A stretch of 35,135 nt of DNA from Verrucomicrobiota bacterium (GTDB lineage Bacteria; Verrucomicrobiota; Kiritimatiellia; Kiritimatiellales; Pontiellaceae). Each line of letters starts with the position of its first letter. Position 1 is the first letter of the stretch. The notes under the pieces were generated by a model. The model did no database searches. It was not told where the DNA came from and worked only from the letters and a program-made list of their open reading frames with translations. The position numbers and the translations under genes are program-made. Where the stretch lies: NCBI GenBank assembly GCA_024279685.1, contig JAJRRI010000140.1, positions 1 to 35,135 of the forward strand, read 5' to 3'. This document shows positions 26,988 through 35,135 of the stretch, piece after piece.

Positions 26988-28162
26988 ATGAAGCCGTTGA
27001 AGTTAATGGGATCTCTGTTCTTTTTTGCGTGGGCGCCGATGCTGAGCCTTCCCAAGGCGAGGTCGAGACCGAGGGCATCGAGTGGGGAAATATGATTTTC
27101 CGGACGGAAGCTAGGGCCACTGAAGCGTACGATAACCGAGTCGAGTATGATCGAGTCACTGAGCAAGCCGGTAGCGATTTTTACACGGAACTGGTCGGCG
27201 GTCTTACCGTCGAAAATCAGCCTGCGCGGTATGGCCTTTCCGCGGGGGGGCGATATGGATATCGCTTTTATTCTGAACAAACGGATTCGAATGATGATTT
27301 TTATAATGCTCAGATGGCTGTGGCCTCGGGGGCGAACCCACTCACTTGGGGTTTGTCTGCCGATATCACCAAGTCACTGAACTATAACACAGCCTTCGAC
27401 CCCTCCACGGGCCAAGGCCCTGATTCTATTTTGGTCGATCAATCCAACCGCCGAATCGTTACCTCGGGGAATGTGGGGTACGAAAAAGAAGTGACGGAAA
27501 AAACATCACTCACACCCAGCTATGGCTTTCAATTATACGATCAAGATATTCCGGGTGTAGGAAATGCAAAATGGCAAACTCATACCGCCGGCCTCCAATT
27601 TGGAAAAAACCACTCTGAAAAAACCCGCTTTTTTGTGGATGGATATTACAGTTATCAAATTAACGATGATGAAAATGGATCGATCGCCACAGTACGCCTT
27701 GGAGCGGAGGGACAGATGACCGATAAGACCTCTTGGACGGCCTCTGTGGGGGTGGCCGCTGCGGAGTATGAGCTTTCGGGTTCCGACCAGCGTGGCGTCT
27801 TTAATCTTCAGGCCGTTTGGGCGACCACGGAAAAAGTATCCGCGTATATTTTTGGTGGAAACGATTATCAACCGGGCTACGACGGCGGTGGAGCACGTAT
27901 GGTTTATCGATTAGGATATGGGTTGAATTGGGCTCCCGTGGAGCGCTGGACGGTGGGAGGAACGGTGTTTCACGATTATCAAGATGGCATTGGCGGTGGA
28001 GTTGAAAGCCCCGGAGTGGGCGAGATTCGCCATTTTTTCACGACCTTCTGGGGGTATAGGTTGACGCAACAAATACAATTGGCCGGCTCGGCGCAATATA
28101 TTAATGACGAATTAAAGGTGAATCAAACCGTGTTGGCGTTGAGTCTTGGGTTCGGGTATTAG
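26988..28162 (+). CDS. Outer-membrane beta-barrel protein of the EPS locus; signal peptide and barrel separated by a frame change at a T6 tract
   Basis: ATG at 26988 directly abuts the wza-like stop (TAGATG) and encodes MKPLKLMGSLFFF. Adding one T in the T6 run (27021-27026) joins it to ...CVGADA|EPSQGEVETEG, giving a signal peptide with an ADA cleavage site. The track start (GTG 27029) would lack a signal peptide. Confidence 0.7.
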
Positions 28163-28259
28163 ACCCGAAAAAAACACCAGTTAAATTAGATGGTATTTTT
28201 ACTAAATACGCCGTATTATGGACAACTTACATTTAAAAAATAAACTTCGAGGAGTTGAA

Positions 28260-29387
28260 ATGAATAAAAAACTACAAAGAATCTCCATAGCCATTTTGGC
28301 TTTGAGTGTGGGGGGCGGGACGGCACTCGCGATTGATTTTGTAAATATAGGTAACGCCGGAAATGCGGCGGATAGTACGGGCTATGGTAGCGTGGGATAT
28401 AACTATCAGATCAGCCGAGCAGAAATCACAATCGCTCAGTTTGCCGCCAGCGGAGTCGGAAATGGTAACGAGGGCATCGGAATCGATCCTAACGCGCCTG
28501 TCACGCGGGTCAGTTGGTCCGAAGCGGCTCAATATGCCAACTGGCTTACGAGTGCCAATATGAATAATGGAGCCTATACGATCACGGGCGGTCTAGTAAC
28601 CGCTGTGGACCGAGCGACTGCGATAACAACGTATGGAACCGTTTATGTGCTTCCCACTGAGGATGAGTGGTATAAGGCGGCCTACTTCACGGGCAGTGGA
28701 TACTCCCTCTATGCAAATGGAACGGCAACGCCTCCTGGCGTAGGGGATGCCAACTGGAATACCGGAGGGGCTTGGATCGTGGGAAGCGGAGCGGTCGAAC
28801 AGAACGGTACGGTGGATCTGATGGGCAATGTCTGGGAATGGACCGAAAGCGCAGTTGATGGAAATTTTGACACTATCGGAGAAGATATTGCTTTCCGGGG
28901 CACGAGCTATTTTCAGAGTAACACGGCTTTAATGAAATCCTCCGAACGCGCTACAGATGATCCAACGCTTGAGCATCCGTCGGTCGGCGTGCGGATTGTA
29001 GCTATTCCGGAGCCAGGAACCATTAGCCTGATGAGCTTAAGCACCATCAGCCTATTCCTTACTCGCACCTTGCGTCGCCGCAAGGTGGCTGGGACAAGTT
29101 TACTTCCCATTGGGCGTGAGTATTCCTGTGACGTCTTTATTCAAGAGGAAATCGTGGCCGGTGATGAATCAGATTACTGGGATGAATGCCGAGTGGAGTT
29201 CATCCGAGGGCTCTCTCTGATGGGGCAGCGTATTCATTCGGTCTATGCGAAAATACAAAAATTATTTTGGAATCGTATGGTGGTGGTGCATGATCTAAAA
29301 GTGGAACGCCGGAAGGCCTTTCGGACAAACCTCAAGCAACAGAGCTTGGTTCGTCTCGATGCCTTTTTAGCCCGCATTATGAAGTAA
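28260..29387 (+). CDS. PEP-CTERM protein with SUMF1/FGE-sulfatase-like domain and a ~100-aa C-terminal extension
   Basis: GAGGAG RBS before the ATG at 28260. SUMF1-like VTRVSWSEAAQYANWLTS...YVLPTEDEWYKAAYF...VDLMGNVWEWTES...RGTSYF. PEP-CTERM-like IPEPGTISLMSLSTISLFLTRTLRRRK followed by about 100 further residues. Confidence 0.85.
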   Translation: MNKKLQRISIAILALSVGGGTALAIDFVNIGNAGNAADSTGYGSVGYNYQISRAEITIAQFAASGVGNGNEGIGIDPNAPVTRVSWSEAAQYANWLTSANMNNGAYTITGGLVTAVDRATAITTYGTVYVLPTEDEWYKAAYFTGSGYSLYANGTATPPGVGDANWNTGGAWIVGSGAVEQNGTVDLMGNVWEWTESAVDGNFDTIGEDIAFRGTSYFQSNTALMKSSERATDDPTLEHPSVGVRIVAIPEPGTISLMSLSTISLFLTRTLRRRKVAGTSLLPIGREYSCDVFIQEEIVAGDESDYWDECRVEFIRGLSLMGQRIHSVYAKIQKLFWNRMVVVHDLKVERRKAFRTNLKQQSLVRLDAFLARIMK

Positions 29388-29413
29388 GTGGGCTTCCCAC
29401 TTGTATATCAAGA

Positions 29414-29445
29414 AAAGGCCTCTTTATTGGAGGCCTTTCTTTTTA
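29414..29445 (+). terminator. Rho-independent terminator
   Basis: AAAGGCCTC-tttattg-GAGGCCTTT-CTTTTT. Confidence 0.85.
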
Positions 29446-29579
29446 TAATTAAGTATGTACGCAGGAGAAAAATAGGATTTTACCTTCTGTGTAAACCCGC
29501 ACAGCCGTTGGGTTTTCAACGAGTATATTTCTAAAACCTTTCTCCTTGGAGATCATTTTTCTAGGGTACGCCTTTCAGA

Positions 29580-29594
29580 TGGTTTGAATAATGC
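29580..29594 (+). promoter_or_regulatory. Sigma54-like -24/-12 candidate upstream of the BY-kinase gene
   Basis: TGGTTTGAATAATGC; same spacing and several shared positions with the candidate at 23669. Confidence 0.35.
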
Positions 29595-29661
29595 TAATGT
29601 CAGATAATAGAAATTAAAATCAAACTTTATTGAAGAGCAACAGGATAAATAATAAAGGGGT

Positions 29662-29680
29662 GCCCCCCTTCCTGGGGGGC
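29662..29680 (+). promoter_or_regulatory. GC-rich hairpin immediately upstream of the BY-kinase start codon
   Basis: GCCCCCC-TTCCT-GGGGGGC ends 7 nt before the ATG at 29688. Confidence 0.6.
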
Positions 29681-29687
29681 GCATATC

Positions 29688-31925
29688 ATGGACGCTAAAA
29701 ATATATATCAAGGTGGTCAGGCAAGAACTCTATCTGGAGGCGGTATAGGGAAAGATCCTGTAGCTAAAGGGAGGCTCGCACCCTTGAACTTACTCCGCAT
29801 CGTTTTTCAACGGTGGCCGCTAGTGGCTATTTTCACAGTGTTCGGGGCTCTTTTTGGGATACTTTATGCCCAATGGGCAACTCCAATCTACGAAGCGGCT
29901 GCCGATTTGGAAATGAGTGTGCGCCGCCCCAAGGTCATCAACAACGACGCATTTATCGAAGAGGGAGGCGTTCGTGATGAGGATATTGTCTTCAATACTC
30001 GCTTTGCTAAATTTAGGTCCCCGGCTATGGAGCAGTTGGCCACCCATGAATACTTTAAAGAATATCCTGCTGATGGTCTTTCTGGAGGGCGATTCGAAGG
30101 CAACCCAGATGGATTGGCCATCCTCATTAGAGATGTATATTGGAGGAAAGATTCACGGGCAAATATTGTCCGTGTATCTTACCAAAGTGCGGACCCTGTA
30201 TTTGCAGCGCAGCTGGTGAACGTGATGACCGATTGCGCAGGTGTACTGATGATGCGGGAAAACCAGGAATTATCTGACGAGGCGGTTAAGTGGTTGATCT
30301 CGCAAGTAGAGGATCAACGCGAGTTGCTCGAAGAGGTTGAAAAGCAGCTAGCGGCCATTCGTAAAGATCTTTATCTTGATTCGCTCGAGCAGCGAAAAAT
30401 CGCGCTAGGCCAATCCCTTACAGCGGTGTATCAGGAGCGTGAGGCCTTGAACAGCACCTTGGCGTCTCGTAAAACCGTGTATGACTTTGTTTCTGAGCTT
30501 AAAGACACGGATACTAATCTAGAGATCCTTCCGACGGGTCTACCTAAGGAAGAGCAGCTAAATGAATTAATCCGCACGTGGAAGGCGGCTCACACCGAGC
30601 TTCTTCTCGCGAAAGATCGTTTTACGGACCTTCATCCTGAACATCGGAAGGCTGAAGAAAAAGAAGCGCGTGCTCAAGGGCAGTTGAAGCAGTTCATCTC
30701 ATTGTCCTCGCAAGCCATTTTAAATGAAATAGAACTCTTGGGTAAGCAAGTGGCGCAGGTGGATGAGCGTATTGAGGCCATGAAGCATGAGTCGCTGGAG
30801 TTAGGCACCCAACTCGAGGTGGGTATGCAGCGGCTCCAGCGGTTGGAGCGGAAGCGGGATGCCTCTGACACAGCTTACCAGACGATACTTCGGCGGATGG
30901 AGGAAGCTCGCTTGTCCGCTGATGAAAATATGGCCTATACGAAAGTGATTCGCGATGCGTCTATTCCTCGAATCCCCGTGCACCCTAGTAAGATGCGTGC
31001 GGTAGTTATGAGTATTATTTTAGGGTTATTTGCGGGAAGTGGAATGGCCATTGCCTTGGCGTTTATCCTGGATAAAATTGAAGCGGTGAACGACCTGAAG
31101 TCGCTTAATTTGAAAATTCTAGGCATTATTCCTCCGCAGGAAAATATAGATTCTCGGGAAGAACTGGCCACGATTGGTTTACGATACAACTTTAACCATA
31201 TGGTGGAAATTTTTTCAGGGATTAACTCGCTGATTTCCTCGGATAAATATAAGGGTGATACAAAAGTTATTTTGATGAACAGCGTTATGCCTGGGGAGGG
31301 TAAGACGATTTCGGCCTGCAACCTAGCCATCAGTTCAGCGCTCAATGGGTCAAAAACTCTATTGATTGACGGCGATCTGCGTAAGCCACAGTTGGCTAAA
31401 ATTTTTAAGGTCGATGAAAATCACCCCTCCCTACTCGATTGGTTGTCAGGCAGAGCCACTGGGTTGGCTCTCGATCAATTAGTTTGCAAGGAAATGATTG
31501 AGAATTTAGATGTGGTCACAAGCAGGCCGCTAAGAAAAGTTAACCCCGCTGAATTATTAGGGCGACGACCCTTGGGCGAATTATTGTGCTGGGCCCGTGA
31601 GCATTATGATCGGGTTATTATCGACTCGCCGCCGATTGGGCCGGTGGGTGACGCTCAGGTGTTAGCCAACCATGCTGACTCGGTTATCATGGTTTCTCGG
31701 ATTGGTAAAACTCGGCGGCGGGCCCTTAAATTTGCACTGGCTCGTTTCGGTGAAATTGATGCTCATATTTTAGGGTGTATCGCCAATGATGTTCCGCGCT
31801 CTCTCTCGGGTCTATTTGGTGGAGCCGAAGGGTATGGCTATGGCTATGGGTATGGGGAGAGTTATGCTTCATATGGACGAGACGAGGATGAAGACTGGAT
31901 CGATAAACCCCAACCAGAGCAATAG
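29688..31925 (+). CDS. Polysaccharide co-polymerase/BY-type tyrosine autokinase (Wzc-like)
   Basis: Wzz-like N-terminus with TM and coiled coil; Walker A VMPGEGKTISACNLA, Walker A' LLIDGDLRKPQ, VIIDSPPIGPVGDAQ; Tyr-rich tail YGYGYGYGESYASYG. Confidence 0.95.
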   Translation: MDAKNIYQGGQARTLSGGGIGKDPVAKGRLAPLNLLRIVFQRWPLVAIFTVFGALFGILYAQWATPIYEAAADLEMSVRRPKVINNDAFIEEGGVRDEDIVFNTRFAKFRSPAMEQLATHEYFKEYPADGLSGGRFEGNPDGLAILIRDVYWRKDSRANIVRVSYQSADPVFAAQLVNVMTDCAGVLMMRENQELSDEAVKWLISQVEDQRELLEEVEKQLAAIRKDLYLDSLEQRKIALGQSLTAVYQEREALNSTLASRKTVYDFVSELKDTDTNLEILPTGLPKEEQLNELIRTWKAAHTELLLAKDRFTDLHPEHRKAEEKEARAQGQLKQFISLSSQAILNEIELLGKQVAQVDERIEAMKHESLELGTQLEVGMQRLQRLERKRDASDTAYQTILRRMEEARLSADENMAYTKVIRDASIPRIPVHPSKMRAVVMSIILGLFAGSGMAIALAFILDKIEAVNDLKSLNLKILGIIPPQENIDSREELATIGLRYNFNHMVEIFSGINSLISSDKYKGDTKVILMNSVMPGEGKTISACNLAISSALNGSKTLLIDGDLRKPQLAKIFKVDENHPSLLDWLSGRATGLALDQLVCKEMIENLDVVTSRPLRKVNPAELLGRRPLGELLCWAREHYDRVIIDSPPIGPVGDAQVLANHADSVIMVSRIGKTRRRALKFALARFGEIDAHILGCIANDVPRSLSGLFGGAEGYGYGYGYGESYASYGRDEDEDWIDKPQPEQ

Positions 31926-32021
31926 CTCTCAGTAACAATAAAGATTGGGTCAAAGGGATAAGTTTCGATTTTATAAACTGAATCGACCAAGGGCGGTAGC
32001 GTCTGGGCGGCTAAAAACAAC

Positions 32022-33542
32022 ATGTCCGATTTTAAAGCAGATAGTAGTATTAAACGCGTGGCCAAAAATGGAGTCTTTATGGGGCTTCGATTTGGGCTAT
32101 ATGCGCTATCTGGAATAATATTCATTCCTTTTTTAGTCAAGCAGTATGGGTCTGGGTCTTATGGACTGATCGCCTTAGCTGGTTTTTTAACTCAGTATAT
32201 TGGCTTACTTTCAGGCTGTGTAGGGAGCTCCGTTGGGCGCTTCATGAACATCGCGCTCAATAAAAATGATTGGCAACAAGCCAATGAAATATTCAGTACC
32301 GCGATCGTTGCGAATCTCGTATTTGTTCTGGTTCAAATCCCTCTCTTTGCTCTGGCGGTTTGGAAGCTGGAGTTGATTATCGACTTTCCGCCGGACCAGG
32401 CGAAGGATTTTCGGATCCTCGTTGGGTGCAACATCGCGGTCTTTTTTATTGCGATCTTAAAAGGGGTGATCTTTACACCGATTTTGGCGGCTAATCGGCT
32501 GGATATTAATGCCAAATTTGATATCTATAGGCAGATCGCCCGCTTGATTCTTTTGATTGCGTTAATTTTATCCTTAGGGCCTTACCTATGGATTATAGGA
32601 GTGGTTGATCTCGCTCTTTCGTTGGTTATGTGGGCGGCAGGCTACAAAATATGTCGCAAAATGGTTCGCGGGAAATTAACTTTCAAACGGCGATATATTT
32701 GCTGGAAATGGGTGAAGCCGGTCATGAATATGGCGGGCTGGAGTATTGTGGCGAGTATGGGGCAGGCGCTCTTCCTGCAAACGGACATTTGGGTGATCAA
32801 CCGCTTTGTAAGTATGGAATTGGCGGGAGTATGCGCCGCACTTTTGCTGTGGCCTAATTTTGTGCAACAGATTGCAAAAAATATTACGTCGCTGATTCTC
32901 CCGGTTATCATCATTGACTATGCCCATGGGCGGTTTGAACGAATTCAGGATGTGGTTATGTTCTTTAGCCGCATGTTTAGCATTTTGGCCATTTTTGTAT
33001 GCGGGTTTTTAATGATTTGGGGCGGAGATTTATTAGAAATTTGGATGGGTGCTGATTACCGGAAGTATCATTTACTATTGGTTCTCATGCTTTTGCATTT
33101 TCCTCTGACCTTGGCGCGAGAAGCCATTTGGGGAGTCTTTCCCGCATACAATAAAATGCACTATTTGGGTATTTCGAATTTGGTGAGCGGTTGTTTGAAT
33201 GTGGGCTTATCGCTTTTAGCCGTTTATTATGGATATGGGCTGATTGGAGTGGTGCTTGCGACAGGGATAAGCCTGATTCTTCAGCGAACCGTATTTATTT
33301 CTCTGTTTGTCGTGAAAATGCTTAAAATTCATTGGGTCCGACTTTTTAAATGCTATGTGCCAGGAGGTTTGGTTGTCGCTTTATTTCTCTTCCAATGGAT
33401 CGCTTTCAATAATGTATACTTTATACAAGCAGGGGTGATTTCCATTGTGATTGGCCTGCTGTTTTGTGTGGAGGTTTTTGTCCGCGAAAAGGAAAGTCGA
33501 GTCGCTATAAAATCAATTTTTTCGAACATAACTAATAAGTAG
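32022..33542 (+). CDS. Wzx-like oligosaccharide flippase / polysaccharide biosynthesis membrane protein
   Basis: About 12 hydrophobic segments; N-terminus KRVAKNGVFMGLRFGLYALSGIIFIPFLVKQYGSGSYGLIALAGFLTQYIGL. Confidence 0.9.
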   Translation: MSDFKADSSIKRVAKNGVFMGLRFGLYALSGIIFIPFLVKQYGSGSYGLIALAGFLTQYIGLLSGCVGSSVGRFMNIALNKNDWQQANEIFSTAIVANLVFVLVQIPLFALAVWKLELIIDFPPDQAKDFRILVGCNIAVFFIAILKGVIFTPILAANRLDINAKFDIYRQIARLILLIALILSLGPYLWIIGVVDLALSLVMWAAGYKICRKMVRGKLTFKRRYICWKWVKPVMNMAGWSIVASMGQALFLQTDIWVINRFVSMELAGVCAALLLWPNFVQQIAKNITSLILPVIIIDYAHGRFERIQDVVMFFSRMFSILAIFVCGFLMIWGGDLLEIWMGADYRKYHLLLVLMLLHFPLTLAREAIWGVFPAYNKMHYLGISNLVSGCLNVGLSLLAVYYGYGLIGVVLATGISLILQRTVFISLFVVKMLKIHWVRLFKCYVPGGLVVALFLFQWIAFNNVYFIQAGVISIVIGLLFCVEVFVREKESRVAIKSIFSNITNK

Positions 33543-33577
33543 ATTTTGAATCGTCGGTAATGGGCTAAATAGACCGG

Positions 33578-34525
33578 ATGAGACTACAAGAAATAGACGC
33601 GATTAAGGCGATAGCTATCATAGGAGTCATGGTGGCTCATATGTCTTTCGAAAGCCGATTCAGCGAAAGCGCTTTGGGCTTGATCGCCAATATCCAGTTC
33701 TTATTGGGCTGGTGTGTGCTGGCCTTCTTTTTTTGCTCTGGATTGCTAGCTCGATCCGTCGAAAGTGCTAAAGAAGCGAGACTCAGCATTCAAAAGCGCT
33801 TCTTGAGGTTAGTTGTTCCCTGTGTGGTCTTCAGCGTAACCTATCGATTGATTCGTTGCGGACTTTTCCTCACAGGATGGTTTAGTTGGGAATCGCCATT
33901 CCCAAGCCATATAAGCGATATGTTAGGCTTTATTTTTCAGCCTGTGGGGCCTCAATTTTATTTTTTATATAACCTATTCGCAATTTCTGTAGTTACCTTG
34001 CTGCTGGATTGGATTCTCCCTCGAAAATATCTATTTTGGATTTCAAGTATTTTTCTGATGGTATTTTATGGGTTTTTTACGCTACCAAGCCGGGCCTATG
34101 GTCCCGAGATCGAATTGATTCCGCTGTATAGTTTTATATATATTTTGGGAATAGCCTGTTCGGATAAAAACTTTAGAAAAAGGTGGAGCGGGGTATTATG
34201 CTTTATAACGGTAGGAGGAGTCGCCCTTATTTCGCAAAATTGGATCGTGGGCTATGTAGCGGTTCCTTATGGATTGTGGGTGATTTTTCGTCAGATTCCA
34301 TGGATGGCTAAGGTCTTTTCAAGAACATATTTGGGCAAGTACTCATCCGCTATTTACGTATGGCACGCCCCTATTATTATGCCGCTATTGAGTATTCTCT
34401 GCGTTCGGGTTTTGGGTGGAACTTCTTTTGTTCTGGTTCCTATCTTAATAGGCACCTTGCTGTGCTCCATAGCGCTCGGAGAGATGACATCAAGGGTTCG
34501 TGTTTTACGTGTATGGAGGTTCTAG
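33578..34525 (+). CDS. Acyltransferase family 3 membrane protein
   Basis: MRLQEIDAIKAIAIIGVMVAHMSFE...FFFCSGLLARS...SAIYVWHAPIIMPLLS. Confidence 0.88.
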   Translation: MRLQEIDAIKAIAIIGVMVAHMSFESRFSESALGLIANIQFLLGWCVLAFFFCSGLLARSVESAKEARLSIQKRFLRLVVPCVVFSVTYRLIRCGLFLTGWFSWESPFPSHISDMLGFIFQPVGPQFYFLYNLFAISVVTLLLDWILPRKYLFWISSIFLMVFYGFFTLPSRAYGPEIELIPLYSFIYILGIACSDKNFRKRWSGVLCFITVGGVALISQNWIVGYVAVPYGLWVIFRQIPWMAKVFSRTYLGKYSSAIYVWHAPIIMPLLSILCVRVLGGTSFVLVPILIGTLLCSIALGEMTSRVRVLRVWRF

Positions 34526-34557
34526 TGGCAGGGGCTCTCTCTGGATTAAAATAGATT

Positions 34558-34572
34558 GGGCATAAAAGATGC
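34558..34572 (+). promoter_or_regulatory. Weak sigma54-like candidate upstream of the window-terminal secreted gene
   Basis: GGGCATAAAAGATGC; GG-to-GC spacing matches the other two candidates. Confidence 0.22.
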
Positions 34573-34661
34573 TCTAATCGGACTCTGGACTCTACGATTA
34601 AAGACGTACTTGTTAGATCCAAGAAGGTAGCCTTACGAGGCTAATCATAAAGGAAAAGTAG

Positions 34662-35135
34662 ATGAAATTGAAATCATATACAGCACGAAAACAGCAACTT
34701 ACGACTCTAGCTTTAGGACTTTTTCTATCGAATTCTTACGCAGCACCCTATCCCGCGCCGAGAGGAGGTGTAGAGCCCACCACCGACTACCGATCCTTCC
34801 CTCCCTTTGACCCGCCTATTGATTTAGATTTGACCATTCCCCCGACGGCTCCAGAAATTTCCGAATGGACGCGTCAAAACCAACCCGGCGATACGATGGC
34901 ACTGACCGGAGAAAAACTTTCTGCATTCACCGGGGCTTCGGAGGGGCGGGATACACGATTTGTCCTTTACGGAGTTGGAGGGATGGTTGATGGTTTAATT
35001 CAACGTCTGGATGGACAGCAGTGCGCGATCACTCTCCCCCAAACTCTTCCGGTCAATACGATGTATTTGCTGTGGCCTCGTAATGAAAATGGCTATGGAG
35101 AGCCGGTGGCGATTAACAAGACAGAGGCGTGGTGG
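34662..35135 (+). CDS. Secreted protein of unknown function, 3' truncated by window end
   Basis: AGGAAAAGTAG RBS, ATG at 34662, open to the window end (158 codons). Signal peptide MKLKSYTARKQQLTTLALGLFLSNSYAA, then PGDTMALTGEKLSAFTGASEGRDTRFVLYG. Absent from the supplied ORF track because it has no stop in the window. Confidence 0.75.
   Translation, partial: MKLKSYTARKQQLTTLALGLFLSNSYAAPYPAPRGGVEPTTDYRSFPPFDPPIDLDLTIPPTAPEISEWTRQNQPGDTMALTGEKLSAFTGASEGRDTRFVLYGVGGMVDGLIQRLDGQQCAITLPQTLPVNTMYLLWPRNENGYGEPVAINKTEAWW

Noticed and set aside
1-35135. CRISPR arrays, complete IS elements or prophage genes
   Set aside because: No regularly spaced direct repeats, transposase, integrase or phage structural motifs were seen in the sequence or ORF translations.

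Overview
This 35 kb window looks like a Gram-negative, PVC-type bacterial chromosome; Verrucomicrobiota/Kiritimatiellota is my inference from gene content only. The first two thirds are mostly housekeeping and envelope genes: an RHS-repeat C-terminus, an AspT/YidE-type transporter, a TPM/nucleotidyltransferase/LemA cluster, a 1.4-kaa multi-PAS sensor kinase with a GT4 glycosyltransferase upstream, a cytochrome c-PQQ sugar dehydrogenase fusion, a tRNA with a CAU anticodon, der, tpx, hisB, cvpA and dnaG. The last third (about 23.6-35.1 kb) is a secreted-protein and exopolysaccharide locus: a five-repeat Ig-like secreted protein, a small paralogue of its C-terminal domain, a lipoprotein, a Wza-like export protein, an outer-membrane beta-barrel, a PEP-CTERM/SUMF1-like protein, a Wzc-type BY-kinase, a Wzx-like flippase, an acyltransferase, and a secreted protein that runs off the window. 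The main points for follow-up are: two genes split at homopolymers (A8 and T6), which the ORF track shows as separate or signal-less ORFs; an apparently undescribed WDE...WYWxG domain shared by adjacent secreted proteins; a PEP-CTERM signal followed by an unexpected ~100-aa tail; a multi-stem structured intergenic element near 19.6-19.8 kb; sigma54-like promoter candidates with matching spacing at several EPS-locus genes; and a GC hairpin abutting the BY-kinase start codon. No CRISPR array, prophage or complete IS was seen.
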